A stretch of DNA of 64,000 nucleotides from CALBPI01 sp039821605 (GTDB taxonomy: Bacteria > Pseudomonadota > Gammaproteobacteria > Steroidobacterales > Woeseiaceae): assembly GCA_039821605.1 (NCBI GenBank), contig JBCBNV010000007.1, positions 62,001 through 126,000 on the forward strand, written 5' to 3'. A program made the position numbers and the translations under genes. The notes beneath the pieces were generated by a model. That model did not search any database and was not told the origin of the DNA. It saw only the letters and a list, made by a program, of their open reading frames with translations. Shown here piece after piece: positions 45,401-54,268 of the stretch; position 1 is the first letter of the stretch; the number at the start of each line of letters is the position of its first letter.

Positions 45401-45634
45401 CAAGGCTTCGCCGCCCGTCACGGGCACCGAATAGATGTCGCCCAGCAGGTCGAACACGATCGTCTTGCCGTCGGGGCTCACATCAAGGCTGAGCCAGGTG
45501 CCCTCGTCGGTGTCGATACGGATGCTGCTCGCGTCCCCGGGCGGTGCGGTGACCTCCCAATCCGCATCGTCGTCGGCGACCAGATTGCCGGACAGACACA
45601 GCAACGAAATGAAGGCACAGGACAGGGTTCGCAT
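42449..45634 (-). CDS. Secreted beta-propeller amidohydrolase
   Basis: 1061 residues. A signal peptide (MRTLSCAFISLLCLSGNLVA) is followed by about 600 residues of TolB-like/WD-type propeller blades, each ending in the pattern FSPDGxxIxY (SPDGKTIVF, FSPDGSQIAYTS, FSPDGKHIYYS, FSPDGRNVVYV). A C-terminal amidohydrolase domain starts VGAKVITMADAQGGIIEDG. The first metal motif is GFIDAHAHG, and GKLADLVVLDVDP closes the domain as in the imidazolonepropionase-like group. Probably periplasmic, substrate unknown; such proteins act on peptides or similar amides. A GNAT gene overlaps its end. Confidence 0.92.
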   Translation of the reverse strand: MRTLSCAFISLLCLSGNLVADDDADWEVTAPPGDASSIRIDTDEGTWLSLDVSPDGKTIVFDLLGDIYSVPVTGGEALNLAPGIEWAMQPRFSPDGSQIAYTSDAGGGDNIWIMDADGDNARPLTTENFRLLNNPTWSADGQYIAARKHFTTMRSLGTGEIWLYHVDGGDGVQVTKRPSDTFQKEIGEPKFSPDGKHIYYSRDATPGITFLYAQDSNSEIFRIDCIELATGDITNVVSGAGGAVRPEPSPDGQYLAFVRRVRTDSRLFIKDLESGTIREVFDGLDQDLQEVWAVHGAYPNFDWLPDSQHVVIWGGGKLNKVNVLTGEAEVIPFRVRDTRTVYAPPRPAIDVAPESFETQMIRNPAVSPDGKRVVFETNGRLWIKSLPNGRPKRLSREDAAFEFFPSFSPDGRNVVYVHWTDEGLGEVRSISASGGRSRTLTTQPGHYRNPRFAPNGEFVVFSATSGGYLTAPEWSEDRGVFRVPARGGNAVRITERGHDPHFGASSDRVFMRRADGGQQLISTDLNGYDLRVHATAKHARRLFVAPDERHVLFRENYHIYAVPLPPGGEALTLSTGVSSVPFARLSGDGGNYPQFSGDGATAYWSLGNTLYSTRLEEALSPGEAGYEAPDSGASMAVRLTADAPDTRLALVGAKVITMADAQGGIIEDGVVLVEGNRIKSVGSRDTVRIPDGVETLDVSGKTIVPGFIDAHAHGPQGNEIIPQQNWKNIATLALGVTTIHDPSNDATEIFAAAEMQRAGTILAPRIYSTGDIVYGARSAYFAKVDNIDEAREHVRRLKAQGAMSIKNYNQPRRDQRQQVTVAAREAGMAVVGEGGSLFHMDLSMVVDGNTGIEHNLPQSVLYSDIIQFWSQTAVAYTPTLVVTYGGPSAESYFYKQSNVWEHPLLSRWVPPHILQPRSVRRELAPESDYYHIVSARTSKQLADAGVPVSIGAHGQREGLAAHWELWSFAQGGMSPIEALATATTQPARHLGFERDLGSLESGKLADLVVLDVDPTVDIFATDRVNMVMQNGRLFDAATMNERITGDRRTAPFYWHDSEAAQ

Positions 45635-45749
45635 TCAGAGGCTCCGCGCTTTTGTTGGCCGGAAGCTTAAACGAATCCACTGATTGGCGTCGGGGCACCC
45701 CACGCGCGGACTTCCCTGTAGAATTGCGGGACCTTGCATGGGGGCGTGC

Positions 45750-47141
45750 ATGACCATCAGCGTTTTCAATCTGTTCAAGATCGGCATCGGACCGTCGAGC
45801 TCGCACACCGTCGGACCGATGGTGGCGGCTGCGCGGTTTGTCGACAGTCTGGTCGAGGCCGGCGCGCTCGCTGACGTCGCCCGCGTGCGGGTCGCGCTGT
45901 TTGGCTCGCTCGGTGCTACGGGCCGTGGCCATGGCACGCACAAGGCCGTGCAACTTGGCCTGCTGGGTCACGCGCCCGACGCCGTCGAGCCCGACGCCGT
46001 GCCCGGCCTGCTCGAGCACATTGCGGACACACAGTCGCTGGCGCTGGGAGGCCAGCACGCGATCACGTTCGACCCGAAGCTGGATCTCGTGTTCGAGGTA
46101 CGCAAGCGCCTGCCCTACCATCCCAACGCCATGCGCATCACGGCCAGCAACGCGCACGGCGAGACGCTGAGCGAGCGCGCCTACTACTCCATTGGCGGCG
46201 GGTTTGTTGTCGACGAGGCACAGGCCAGCGAGGGCGTTATCGTGGCCGAAGACATCGCGTTGCCGCTGCGCTTCACCACGGGCGCCGAATTGCTCGCGCA
46301 CTGCGACGCGCGTGGCGTGGGCATCTCCGACGTCATGCGCGAGAACGAACGCGCCTGGCGCAGCGACGCCGAGATCGACGCGGGGCTCGACGCCATCTGG
46401 CAGGCCATGCAGGACTGTGTCGCGCGCGGCTGCCGTACCGACGGCGTGCTGCCCGGCCTTAAGGTACGGCGTCGCGCCGCAGACCTGTACCGCCAGCTCG
46501 AGTCGGGCGCGAACCCCAGCGACCCGCTGACGATCATGGACTGGGTCAATCTCTGGGCGCTCGCGGTCAACGAGGAAAATGCCGCCGGTGGCCGCGTCGT
46601 CACGGCGCCCACGAACGGTGCGGCGGGCATCGTCCCCGCCGTGCTGCACTACTACACGCAATTCTGCGACGGCGCCTGCGACGACGGCGTGCGCCGCTTT
46701 CTGCTCACCTGCGGCGCCATCGGCATCCTGTTCAAGGAGAACGCCTCGATCTCGGGTGCCGAGGTCGGCTGCCAGGGCGAGGTCGGCTCCGCCTGTTCCA
46801 TGGCCGCGGGCGCTTTGACTGAGGTGCGCGGCGGCACACCCGAGCAATGCGAGAACGCCGCCGAGATCGGCATGGAGCACAACCTGGGCCTGACCTGCGA
46901 CCCCATCGCCGGGCTCGTGCAGGTGCCCTGCATCGAGCGCAACGCCATGGCGTCCGTCAAAGCCATCAACGCGAGCCGGCTCGCGCTGCGCGGCGACGGC
47001 CGCCACATGGTCTCGCTCGACAAGGTCATCAAGACCATGCGCGACACGGGTCGTGACATGCAGGACAAGTACAAGGAAACGGCGCGCGGCGGCCTGGCGG
47101 CCAACGTCGTTGAAGTACCCGTCAGCTTCGTCGATTGCTGA
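45750..47141 (+). CDS. sdaA: L-serine ammonia-lyase (iron-sulfur type)
   Basis: 463 residues. It deaminates L-serine to pyruvate through a [4Fe-4S] cluster. Typical strings are SVFNLFKIGIGPSSSHTVGP at the start, VYHPNAM-like YHPNAMRI, and the cluster region with GSACSMAAGALTEVRGG, GLTCDPIAGLVQVPC and IERNAMASVKAINAS. Single-chain layout with the beta domain first and the alpha domain second, as in E. coli SdaA. ATG 45750 follows a GGGG run; the 22 extra residues from 45684 lack family similarity. It is divergent from the amidohydrolase. Confidence 0.97.
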   Translation: MTISVFNLFKIGIGPSSSHTVGPMVAAARFVDSLVEAGALADVARVRVALFGSLGATGRGHGTHKAVQLGLLGHAPDAVEPDAVPGLLEHIADTQSLALGGQHAITFDPKLDLVFEVRKRLPYHPNAMRITASNAHGETLSERAYYSIGGGFVVDEAQASEGVIVAEDIALPLRFTTGAELLAHCDARGVGISDVMRENERAWRSDAEIDAGLDAIWQAMQDCVARGCRTDGVLPGLKVRRRAADLYRQLESGANPSDPLTIMDWVNLWALAVNEENAAGGRVVTAPTNGAAGIVPAVLHYYTQFCDGACDDGVRRFLLTCGAIGILFKENASISGAEVGCQGEVGSACSMAAGALTEVRGGTPEQCENAAEIGMEHNLGLTCDPIAGLVQVPCIERNAMASVKAINASRLALRGDGRHMVSLDKVIKTMRDTGRDMQDKYKETARGGLAANVVEVPVSFVDC

Positions 47142-47247
47142 GCCAACTTCGCCGAACGTGACCTGAACGCGCCGCGGCGCACCGCTCAAATTTCGGGGCG
47201 GCCTGCCGCTATACCGGTGTGGGGCCGCATGCCCCGGACACGCACCG

Positions 47248-47694
47248 ATGACGTCAGGCGCAATACAACACGGCACGGTCCTGCCCGATGACTCGACGGG
47301 GCCGCGGATCCTTGTGGTCGAGGATCACCAACACACGGCCTACCTTCTCGAATTCATGCTCGAGCGGGCGGGCTTCGCTGTGTCCGTAGCTGCAGACGGC
47401 AATGCGGCGCTTCGAGCCATCGCTGAGGACACGCCGGCGGACCTCGTGCTGCTCGACCTCATGCTGCCCTACGCGTCCGGCTTTCAGGTGCTGCGCAAAC
47501 TGCGCGGCGACAAAGCCTGGATGGGCGTGCCCGTCATTGTCGTGTCGGGCAAGGTGCTCGAGCAGGACATCACGCGCGCCTTCGACACAGGCGCCGACGA
47601 CTACGTCGCAAAACCCTTCAAGCCCGGTGAACTGCTCGCGCGCATCCGCCACAGCCTCGACATCGCGCGCCGTCTCAAGGCGGCTGCGTCGTGA
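47248..47694 (+). CDS. Stand-alone response regulator receiver
   Basis: 148 residues, a receiver domain only. The phosphoacceptor Asp70 is in VLLDLMLPYASG, the acidic pair is in VVEDH, the Thr/Ser position is VVSG and the conserved Lys122 is in KPFKP. No DNA-binding or enzymatic output domain, so it must act by protein contact. It is the first gene of an operon with a YaiO-like outer-membrane protein, a HEAT protein and a GT2 enzyme. I infer that it controls the activity or assembly of that exopolysaccharide-like system. No sensor kinase is adjacent. Confidence 0.94.
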   Translation: MTSGAIQHGTVLPDDSTGPRILVVEDHQHTAYLLEFMLERAGFAVSVAADGNAALRAIAEDTPADLVLLDLMLPYASGFQVLRKLRGDKAWMGVPVIVVSGKVLEQDITRAFDTGADDYVAKPFKPGELLARIRHSLDIARRLKAAAS

Positions 47695-48773
47695 GTCCGG
47701 CGGTCGCGTTACTACTTGCCGCAGCATTACCAGCCGGCGACGGGCCTGAGCCGCACCCCTGCCTGGACGCGCGGCCCGCGCTGTTCACAAGCGCCCAGCG
47801 CGCGCACCGTGCCGGCGACTTCGATCTGGCACTGGAAGACGCAGGCCTGCTTGCCCAATGCTTCCCCGACAACGTCGACTACCTCTACCAACAGGCACTC
47901 GCGCTGGCGGCGCTGGGCCGTATCGCGGAAGCCGCTGAGATTGCAGCGCGCGCTGCGAAGTGGGCGCCCGAGTACGAAGAACTCGTGGCATTCGCGAATC
48001 GCCTCGAGGCGCAAACCGCCGCGCAGGCGCCCGAAGTCGAAGAAGATTTCGAAGCCCCGGAGCCCGAGCAGCAACGCGCGCCCGTGCGCTGGCTCGCCAA
48101 CGCCTGGGTCGCCGCACACGAACTCACGGGCGGGCGTGACGGCTGGAACGACGTGGCCGTTGGACTGCGACGCAGCCAGGGTGACCTGAGTCTCGGCGGC
48201 CTGCTCGAAGGCGAGCGGCGCGGCGATGCCAACGACTTCACGATTACGGGCGATGCCCTCTGGACCGTCCGGCGCGGGACACGCCTTTCCGCGCGACTGG
48301 GCCTGACACCCGATGCCACCTTCCGCCCCGAAGTGCTGGCGGCCTTCGGCGCCGAACGCGATCTTGCGGGCGGCTGGGTGCTGCGCGGGGAACTCGCACA
48401 GCGCCGCTTCGATCGCACCAAAGCCGACAACGTCACGCTGGGCGCCGACTACTATTTTTCGAGCTTCCGATTCGCGGGCGGCGTCACCGTGTCGCGCCTC
48501 TCCGGGGCCGGCACCTCGCTGGGTACCGTGGCCAGTCTCGACTGGTACGCCAACGACACGCACCGCTACCGCGTCACAGCGTCGCTGGGTGACGAGCTCG
48601 ACACCATCGAAGCTAACAACACCGTTCTTGAAACCCGCGTGAAGTCGCTGACCCTCGCGGGGGAACACGCCGTGTCTCGCGGGCTCTCCCTGGGTTGGTG
48701 GGTGGGCACCATCGAACAAGGCGACTTTTACGACCGCCGCTATGCTGGACTTTCTGTCACCCGCCGGTATTGA
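47691..48773 (+). CDS. YaiO-like outer-membrane protein with TPR-like N-terminus
   Basis: 360 residues. A short hydrophobic leader (VALLLAAALPA), two or three TPR-like helices (SAQRAHRAGDFDLALEDAGL; LYQQALALAALGRIAEAAEI), then a beta-barrel half with alternating strands (GDLSLGGLLEGERRGDAND; VTLGADYYFSSFRFAGGVTV) and a C-terminal aromatic YAGLSVTRRY, as in YaiO-family outer-membrane proteins. GTG start overlapping the regulator stop by 4 bases. YaiO and a YaiP-like GT2 often occur together, which supports the assignment. Confidence 0.85.
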   Translation: MSPAVALLLAAALPAGDGPEPHPCLDARPALFTSAQRAHRAGDFDLALEDAGLLAQCFPDNVDYLYQQALALAALGRIAEAAEIAARAAKWAPEYEELVAFANRLEAQTAAQAPEVEEDFEAPEPEQQRAPVRWLANAWVAAHELTGGRDGWNDVAVGLRRSQGDLSLGGLLEGERRGDANDFTITGDALWTVRRGTRLSARLGLTPDATFRPEVLAAFGAERDLAGGWVLRGELAQRRFDRTKADNVTLGADYYFSSFRFAGGVTVSRLSGAGTSLGTVASLDWYANDTHRYRVTASLGDELDTIEANNTVLETRVKSLTLAGEHAVSRGLSLGWWVGTIEQGDFYDRRYAGLSVTRRY

Positions 48774-49809
48774 AGGCCTGGCGCTGACCGCCTGGCACAC
48801 CACGCTCGTCGCGGGGCTGACGACCGTGGTACTGTTCATCTACACGCTCGGTCTGCGCGCGGCCACCGTCATTGAGCGGCGACGCAGTAGCGACATCGAA
48901 GCGCGCTGGCGCGATGTCCTGTCGCGCGCTGCCATGGGCGAACCCAACGTCGTGCCCCCGCGCATCCGGCGCTACGAGCGCACGCTCGTGCTCGAACTCT
49001 GGAACGCGTTTCGCAACCTCGTTGAAGGGCCCGCCGCAGAGAGCCTGATTCAGCTTGCTGAGTTTGCGGGCATCGAACGCATCGCCACGCGGAAACTCGA
49101 CCGACACCGACTCACGAGCAAACTGCTCGGTGCGCAGACACTGGGCTTCCTGCACAGCAATGCGCGCTGGGGCGACCTCGTGAAGCTGCTCGACGACGAG
49201 AACACGGCGCTGTCGGCAACGGCTGCAGCGGCACTCGCGCGTATCGATCCCGACAATGCGATCAAGCCTGTCATGTCGCGGCTCACGCAGCGGCGGGACT
49301 GGCCGCGCAACAACCTCTCGAAGACCCTCGCCCTGCTGGGCAGCGAGCGCATCCGCGAACCCTTCGCGCATGTGTTAAGTGACAGCGATGACGACACCCA
49401 GGCCTGGTTGCTCGACTTTGCGCCGCTGCTCGCGCCCGACGTCTACGATGACATTGCGACCGAGCGACTCCGTGAGAGCACGGACCCACGCGTGCTCGCA
49501 GGCGCACTCAAGCTAGTGACGGGGCGGCTCGACGTGCCCCGGCTACCCTGGCTCGTGGCGCACGATGTCCCCTTCGTGCGCATTCAAGCTGCGGGCGCGC
49601 TGGGTCGCATTGGCGCGCCCGAGCACGTGCCGCTGCTGACACGTCTGCTGGCTGATGAAGAATGGTGGGTGCGCTACCGCGCCGCGCAGGCGCTTGTGAC
49701 GCTGCCCTTCCTTGGGCCCAACGCGCTGCGTCGCCTGCGCGACACGCAGGAAGACCCCTACGCGGGCGACATGCTGGCGCACGCCATGGCTGAGGCGGAC
49801 CTGGCATGA
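48742..49809 (+). CDS. HEAT-repeat membrane-anchored protein
   Basis: 355 residues. One N-terminal membrane helix (LALTAWHTTLVAGLTTVVLFIYTLGL) anchors it, and the remainder is a series of alpha-helical HEAT-like repeats (ENTALSATAAAALARIDPD; HVPLLTRLLADEEWWVRYRAAQALVTLP). These scaffolds usually bind other proteins. It overlaps the YaiO-like gene by 32 bases and the glycosyltransferase gene by 4, so all are coupled. Probably a cytoplasmic-side scaffold for the regulator or glycosyltransferase. Confidence 0.88.
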   Translation: MLDFLSPAGIEGLALTAWHTTLVAGLTTVVLFIYTLGLRAATVIERRRSSDIEARWRDVLSRAAMGEPNVVPPRIRRYERTLVLELWNAFRNLVEGPAAESLIQLAEFAGIERIATRKLDRHRLTSKLLGAQTLGFLHSNARWGDLVKLLDDENTALSATAAAALARIDPDNAIKPVMSRLTQRRDWPRNNLSKTLALLGSERIREPFAHVLSDSDDDTQAWLLDFAPLLAPDVYDDIATERLRESTDPRVLAGALKLVTGRLDVPRLPWLVAHDVPFVRIQAAGALGRIGAPEHVPLLTRLLADEEWWVRYRAAQALVTLPFLGPNALRRLRDTQEDPYAGDMLAHAMAEADLA

Positions 49810-51227
49810 CGCTACAGGACGTTGTCATCACGGGTCAGTGGGTGTTCTTCGCCTACTTTGTCGGCATCAACCTCGGCTACCTGACGCAGAACGTCATCGC
49901 CATCAGCGGCATGCGGCGCTACCTTCAAACGGCCGACTACAACGAGGCTGAGGGCGCGTTCGCCTCGCTCGACCTGCCCATCAGTATCGTGATGCCGGCC
50001 TACAACGAGTCGGCTTCGATCATCACGGCCTGCAAAGCCATGCTGCAGCTCGAGTACCCGGAGTTTGAGGTTGTCGTCGTCAACGATGGCAGCAAGGACA
50101 ACACGCTCGACTTGCTCATCGACGCATTCGATTTGCAGCGCTTCCCCGAAGCCTATCGCGCGCGTGTGCCTTGCAAGCCCGTTAACGGCGTGTACGAATC
50201 GCCGCGTGTGCCCAACCTGCGCGTCGTCGACAAGGTCAACGGCGGCAGCAAGGCCGACGCCTCGAACGCGGGCATCAATGTGTGCCGCTACCCCATCGTC
50301 TGCGTGGTCGATGCCGACTCGGTCCTGCAACCCGACAGCCTGCGCCGCGTCATTCGGCCATTCCTCGAGGACCGCAACACGGTCGCCGTGGGCGGCACCG
50401 TACGTATCGCCAACGGCTGCACCATCCGCCACGGCTTCCTTGAAAAAGTGGGCCTGCCAACAAACCTGCTCGCGCTTTTCCAGGTCGTCGAATACCTGCG
50501 CGCGTTTCTGTTCGGGCGGCTCGGCTGGTCGCCGATCAATGGCCTGCTCATCATCTCGGGTGCGTTTGGCGTCTTCCACAAGGAAACGCTGATCGAGGCC
50601 GGCGGCTACAACCCCGACGCCGTGGGCGAGGACATGGAGCTCGTGCTCCGGCTACACCGGCTCATGAAGTCGAAACGAAGGCCCTACCGCATCACGTTTG
50701 TGCCCGACCCCGTATGCTGGACCGACGCGCCAACGAAGTACGGTGACCTCAAGGGGCAACGCGTGCGCTGGCAACACGGGCTGGGTCAGGCGCTCATGCT
50801 CAACCGGTCGCTGATTTTCAATCCGCGCGGTGGCGCCGTGTCATGGCTTGCCATCCCGTTTTACCTGGTGTTCGAGCTGTTCGGACCGATCATCGAAATC
50901 GCGGGATTCCTCTTTCTCGTTATCTGCGCATGGAACGGCTGGCTCGCCTGGCCCGAGGCCAGCATATTCCTTGCGCTTGCGATCGGGCTCGGGGTATTGC
51001 TCTCCACGTCGGCCATCATGCTCGAGGAACTCTCGTTCCACATGTACCCGAGGACGCGCGACCTGCTGCTGCTCTATTTCATCGCCATCATCGAGAACTT
51101 TGGCTTCCGCCAGCTCACAGCACTCTGGCGGTTCCAGGGTCTTGTACGCTGGCTTTCGGGCCGCAAACACACCTGGCAGACCATCACACGCAGCGCCGAC
51201 ATCGCCGGCGAAGAGCCAGGCAACTAG
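49806..51227 (+). CDS. YaiP-like membrane glycosyltransferase, family 2
   Basis: 473 residues. N-terminal membrane helix (WVFFAYFVGINLGYLTQNVI), then the GT2 catalytic domain: SIVMPAYNESASIITACKAM, the DxD-like VCVVDADSVL, GEDMELVLRLHR and GQRVRWQHGLGQ (the QxxRW motif of processive synthases). About four C-terminal helices follow (SIFLALAIGLGVLLSTSAIM). It probably polymerises a sugar across the inner membrane from a nucleotide-sugar donor; product unknown. ATG overlaps the HEAT gene by 4 bases. Its end overlaps the convergent reductase gene by 4. Confidence 0.93.
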   Translation: MTLQDVVITGQWVFFAYFVGINLGYLTQNVIAISGMRRYLQTADYNEAEGAFASLDLPISIVMPAYNESASIITACKAMLQLEYPEFEVVVVNDGSKDNTLDLLIDAFDLQRFPEAYRARVPCKPVNGVYESPRVPNLRVVDKVNGGSKADASNAGINVCRYPIVCVVDADSVLQPDSLRRVIRPFLEDRNTVAVGGTVRIANGCTIRHGFLEKVGLPTNLLALFQVVEYLRAFLFGRLGWSPINGLLIISGAFGVFHKETLIEAGGYNPDAVGEDMELVLRLHRLMKSKRRPYRITFVPDPVCWTDAPTKYGDLKGQRVRWQHGLGQALMLNRSLIFNPRGGAVSWLAIPFYLVFELFGPIIEIAGFLFLVICAWNGWLAWPEASIFLALAIGLGVLLSTSAIMLEELSFHMYPRTRDLLLLYFIAIIENFGFRQLTALWRFQGLVRWLSGRKHTWQTITRSADIAGEEPGN

Positions 51228-53236
51228 TGAGTCGGCAGTCCGAGCAGACGCTCGGCGATCCCGTGACCTTCGCGCGTTGCCGCCATCACGGTACGTGGGG
51301 ACAGGCAGTCGCCAATCACGTGCACGGGTAGCCCGGCCTGCTCAAGCGGCCCGCGCAGCGCGTCGCGTGGCACGCGCGGCGTCGCAAACGTCACGGCCGC
51401 GATGTCCTCGATGCGCGCCGTGTCGCCGTTGAACACGTTGCGGTATTCGAACGCAGCCTCCTCCAGTGCCTCGACACCCGTCGGGACCGCCGAGGTCACG
51501 ATGCGCACGCGGCACTCGTAGAGCCGTCGGTAGGTTTTCTGCCGCGTCACGAGCGCGACGTCCGTGGCCACGCGCTCGCGCGGCGTGATGAGCACTACCT
51601 CGTCGAACCAGTCGCTGAAGTACTCGGCTGCGGCATAGGTCATCTCGGTGTGATCCTGGTCGTAGATCACGAGCCGGCCGTCGCTCTTGGCGGGGCGTGG
51701 CAGAAAGTCGGCGCAGAGCGTGCGCAGGTCAGGGACGAGCCCCTCCTCGCGCCAGTCGGCGTCAAGCCACTGTGGCGTCGACAGGCCTGCACCCGTCGCG
51801 AGCACCACGGCGCTCGGGTCGCAGCCCGTCACGTCGGCCAGCCGGGCCTCGGCGCCCATCACAAACTTCACACCAGCCTTTTGCGCGCGCAGGGTCTGGT
51901 AGTCGTAAACGCTTGAGAGGTTTTCACCGCCGGGCAGCTCGGCGTGCAGTCGCGTCGCGCCACCGGGCTCATCACCGCGGCCGAACACGGTCACCTCGTG
52001 CCCGGCCTCGGCCAGGATCCAGGCCGTCTCCATGCCCGCGACGCCCGCACCCACAACGGCGTAACGGTGTGGCGACGTCGACCGCGCGGGGTGCCAGTCG
52101 CCCTCGTCGGCACGGCCCACGCGCGGGTTGTTGTCGCACTCGAGGTGGTTACGTTCGATGATCGCGCGCCAGCAACTGTTGCAGGACACGCAGTAGCGAA
52201 TCTCGGCCTCGCGTCCCTCGGCCGCCTTGCGCGGCAGCCAGGGGTCGGTCACGAGTGCGCGCGCCAGCATCACAAGCTCGGCCTTGCCGTCGGCAATCTG
52301 CCGTTCGCCCTGCATGGGGTCTGTAATGTAGCCCAGCGCACCTGTCGGGATATCGGGCGCCACCGCGCGCAGCTCGGCGGTCGGGTCGACGTAGGGCACC
52401 GCAGGACCGTGCGCGTCGGGCAGGTGTTCGTACAACGAGTTCGCGTGCGAGCCCCAGGCGAACGACCAGAAGTCGACGGCGCCTGTTGCGGCAACGTGCG
52501 CGGCGATGTCGCGGGCCAGCTCGAGGTCGATGCTGCTGGCGACGCCGTCGACGCCGGGCAGTTTCACACCGATGGCAAAATCCGGCCCGCAGCGCTCGCG
52601 AATCTGCGTGATGAGGCCTGTAAGCAGCCGCGCCCGGTTCTCGAGGCTGCCGCCGTAGTCGTCTTCGCGAACGTTCGACCAGGGCGACAGAAACTGGTGG
52701 AACAGGTGGCCGTGGCCGGCTGAGATCTCGCAGCCCGTGACGCCAACGGCCGCGAGCGTGCGACAGCTTTCCGCCATGCCGTCGACCATCGCTTCGAGCT
52801 CGCCCACGGTGAGCGCGCGCGGCACCGTCCAGCTGATGTCGTCGGGCAGCGGCGAGGCGCCGTAAGCGTCATCGATGCGTCCGCCCTCGTGGCGCCCGCG
52901 GCCGCGGTCTTGCACCTGCACAAAGAACCGGCAGTCGTGCGCCTCGATGCGTTCGATCATGCGCGCGATGCCATCGAGCGCCCGCCCATCGTGCACGGCC
53001 AGCCGCGACGGTGCATGCTGCCCGGGTGCCACATTCATGGGTTCGCTGACGATGGCGCCGGCGCCACCCGCGGCGCGACTGACGAAGTAGTTTTCGTAGG
53101 CGTCGGTAACCAGGCCGTCGCGCGCGTAGCGCGTGGTCATCGAGGCATGAATGATGCGGTTTCGGAGCTGCTGACCGCCAAGCTGGATCGGCGAGAACGT
53201 CAGCGGGTAGCCCGCGCCCGTTGTCTCCGCGGCCAC
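51224..53236 (-). CDS. FMN/FAD iron-sulfur oxidoreductase of the 2,4-dienoyl-CoA reductase type
   Basis: 670 residues. An N-terminal Old-Yellow-Enzyme barrel (PIQLGGQQLRNRIIHASMTT; GGSLENRARLLTGLI) carries the [4Fe-4S] cysteines at CVSCNSCWRAIIERNHLEC, followed by an FAD/NAD(P)-binding half starting RYAVVGAGVAGMETAWILAE. This domain order matches 2,4-dienoyl-CoA reductase and trimethylamine dehydrogenase relatives; substrate undetermined. GTG 53236 is used because it lies 4 bases after the upstream stop and precedes the barrel start (YPLTFSPIQ); the longer form from 53353 overlaps the upstream gene. Confidence 0.88.
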   Translation of the reverse strand: MAAETTGAGYPLTFSPIQLGGQQLRNRIIHASMTTRYARDGLVTDAYENYFVSRAAGGAGAIVSEPMNVAPGQHAPSRLAVHDGRALDGIARMIERIEAHDCRFFVQVQDRGRGRHEGGRIDDAYGASPLPDDISWTVPRALTVGELEAMVDGMAESCRTLAAVGVTGCEISAGHGHLFHQFLSPWSNVREDDYGGSLENRARLLTGLITQIRERCGPDFAIGVKLPGVDGVASSIDLELARDIAAHVAATGAVDFWSFAWGSHANSLYEHLPDAHGPAVPYVDPTAELRAVAPDIPTGALGYITDPMQGERQIADGKAELVMLARALVTDPWLPRKAAEGREAEIRYCVSCNSCWRAIIERNHLECDNNPRVGRADEGDWHPARSTSPHRYAVVGAGVAGMETAWILAEAGHEVTVFGRGDEPGGATRLHAELPGGENLSSVYDYQTLRAQKAGVKFVMGAEARLADVTGCDPSAVVLATGAGLSTPQWLDADWREEGLVPDLRTLCADFLPRPAKSDGRLVIYDQDHTEMTYAAAEYFSDWFDEVVLITPRERVATDVALVTRQKTYRRLYECRVRIVTSAVPTGVEALEEAAFEYRNVFNGDTARIEDIAAVTFATPRVPRDALRGPLEQAGLPVHVIGDCLSPRTVMAATREGHGIAERLLGLPTH

Positions 53237-53240
53237 GCCG

Positions 53241-53909
53241 CTAGCCGAACGCGTATTTGGACAGCCCGAGAAACGCCGCGCCCAGCGTGCAGGCGTAGAT
53301 GCCGATAACGCTCGTGTAGGTCGTATCCATCGCGCCCTTGATCTGCTTTTCAAGCTCGGGCGTCGAGCCCGTTTCGGCCAGAGTCATGAAACCGACCACG
53401 GCGGGCTGGAACGCCTTCTCAAGCCAGAGCACCAGCACGAGGATCACGGCCAGCAGCGCAAGCTTGCCGAACAGCCAGCTCGGGCCCACGACGGAGGTGC
53501 CCAGCGTCGCCGTGACGATGACGCCCAGGAACGCCGCTAGCAACAGGTAATAGATGAGCTTCTCGGCGAGCTCGACCCAGTGCGGCGCCTGCTCCGCGCG
53601 CACGCGCGCGACAATGACCACAAACCAGGCCGCGAGCACCACCCAGCACACGAGCGTGAGCCAGCCCGGCAAGGTGATCCAGCCGGCCGTCACGGAAAGA
53701 TAAAAGCCCGTCGCCACGGCCGTCACCATGCTCACGCGCGGAAACTTGTCGACGATGAGTGCGACCTGCAGCAACAACAGCCGCTGTTCGACGGAGTGCG
53801 CTGGGTTCTGGGCAAACTTGCCGAGGATGAAGACGCCGATGTCGGCGCCGAGCCAGAAGACAAATGCGAGCAGGTGGACGAACAGAACGAGCGTGTAGAG
53901 CTCACTCAC
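53241..53909 (-). CDS. Small polytopic membrane protein
   Basis: 222 residues with about six membrane helices, the first carrying LVLFVHLLAFVFWLGADIGVF. The first helix has a conserved His (FVHLLAF) and Asp-Gly, resembling CopD/DUF2214-like heme or copper membrane proteins, but the family is not certain. It starts overlapping the 53906 gene by 4 bases and ends 4 bases before the reductase start, so it belongs to one operon with them. Confidence 0.82.
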   Translation of the reverse strand: MSELYTLVLFVHLLAFVFWLGADIGVFILGKFAQNPAHSVEQRLLLLQVALIVDKFPRVSMVTAVATGFYLSVTAGWITLPGWLTLVCWVVLAAWFVVIVARVRAEQAPHWVELAEKLIYYLLLAAFLGVIVTATLGTSVVGPSWLFGKLALLAVILVLVLWLEKAFQPAVVGFMTLAETGSTPELEKQIKGAMDTTYTSVIGIYACTLGAAFLGLSKYAFG

Positions 53910-54256
53910 GCGTCGGCCTCGGCCAGTGTGGCGTCTGCGAAGTCATCCTGTGCCTTCTGGATCTCGGCACGCGGCGTGAACTCGGCCTCAAGCGTGCGCA
54001 GAATGGTCTGCAGGTATTCAGCCCGTTTTGCGTCGAGCGCGGCGCGGGCCCCGCCCTCAGGTTCCCAGGCCTCGATACGCGCGACCAGATCAGGCGCTGA
54101 CTCAGCGAGTACCGCCTCGAGCGCGGCCATGCGTTCCTTGGTCACCCAGAGCTCGGTCGTGAGCTCAAGCAACATCGTGACCATGGCGTCGAGCGCCTTG
54201 TCTTCGAAAAACGCAGGGCGCCGGCCCTTGGCCGAGCGTGGCATCCGTTCGGACAT
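53906..54256 (-). CDS. Hypothetical helical protein
   Basis: 116 residues, no signal peptide. Predicted mostly helical (DKALDAMVTMLLELTTELWVTKERM; AALDAKRAEYLQTILRTLEAEF). I do not recognise the family. Placed between a methyltransferase gene (12 bases upstream) and the membrane protein gene (4-base overlap), so it is likely in the same operon. It may assist one of these. Confidence 0.75.
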   Translation of the reverse strand: MSERMPRSAKGRRPAFFEDKALDAMVTMLLELTTELWVTKERMAALEAVLAESAPDLVARIEAWEPEGGARAALDAKRAEYLQTILRTLEAEFTPRAEIQKAQDDFADATLAEADA

Positions 54257-54268
54257 CAGATCACCGCG

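Noticed and set aside
45483..47276. 597-codon minus-strand frame over sdaA
   Set aside because: Antisense to sdaA; no protein-like motifs.
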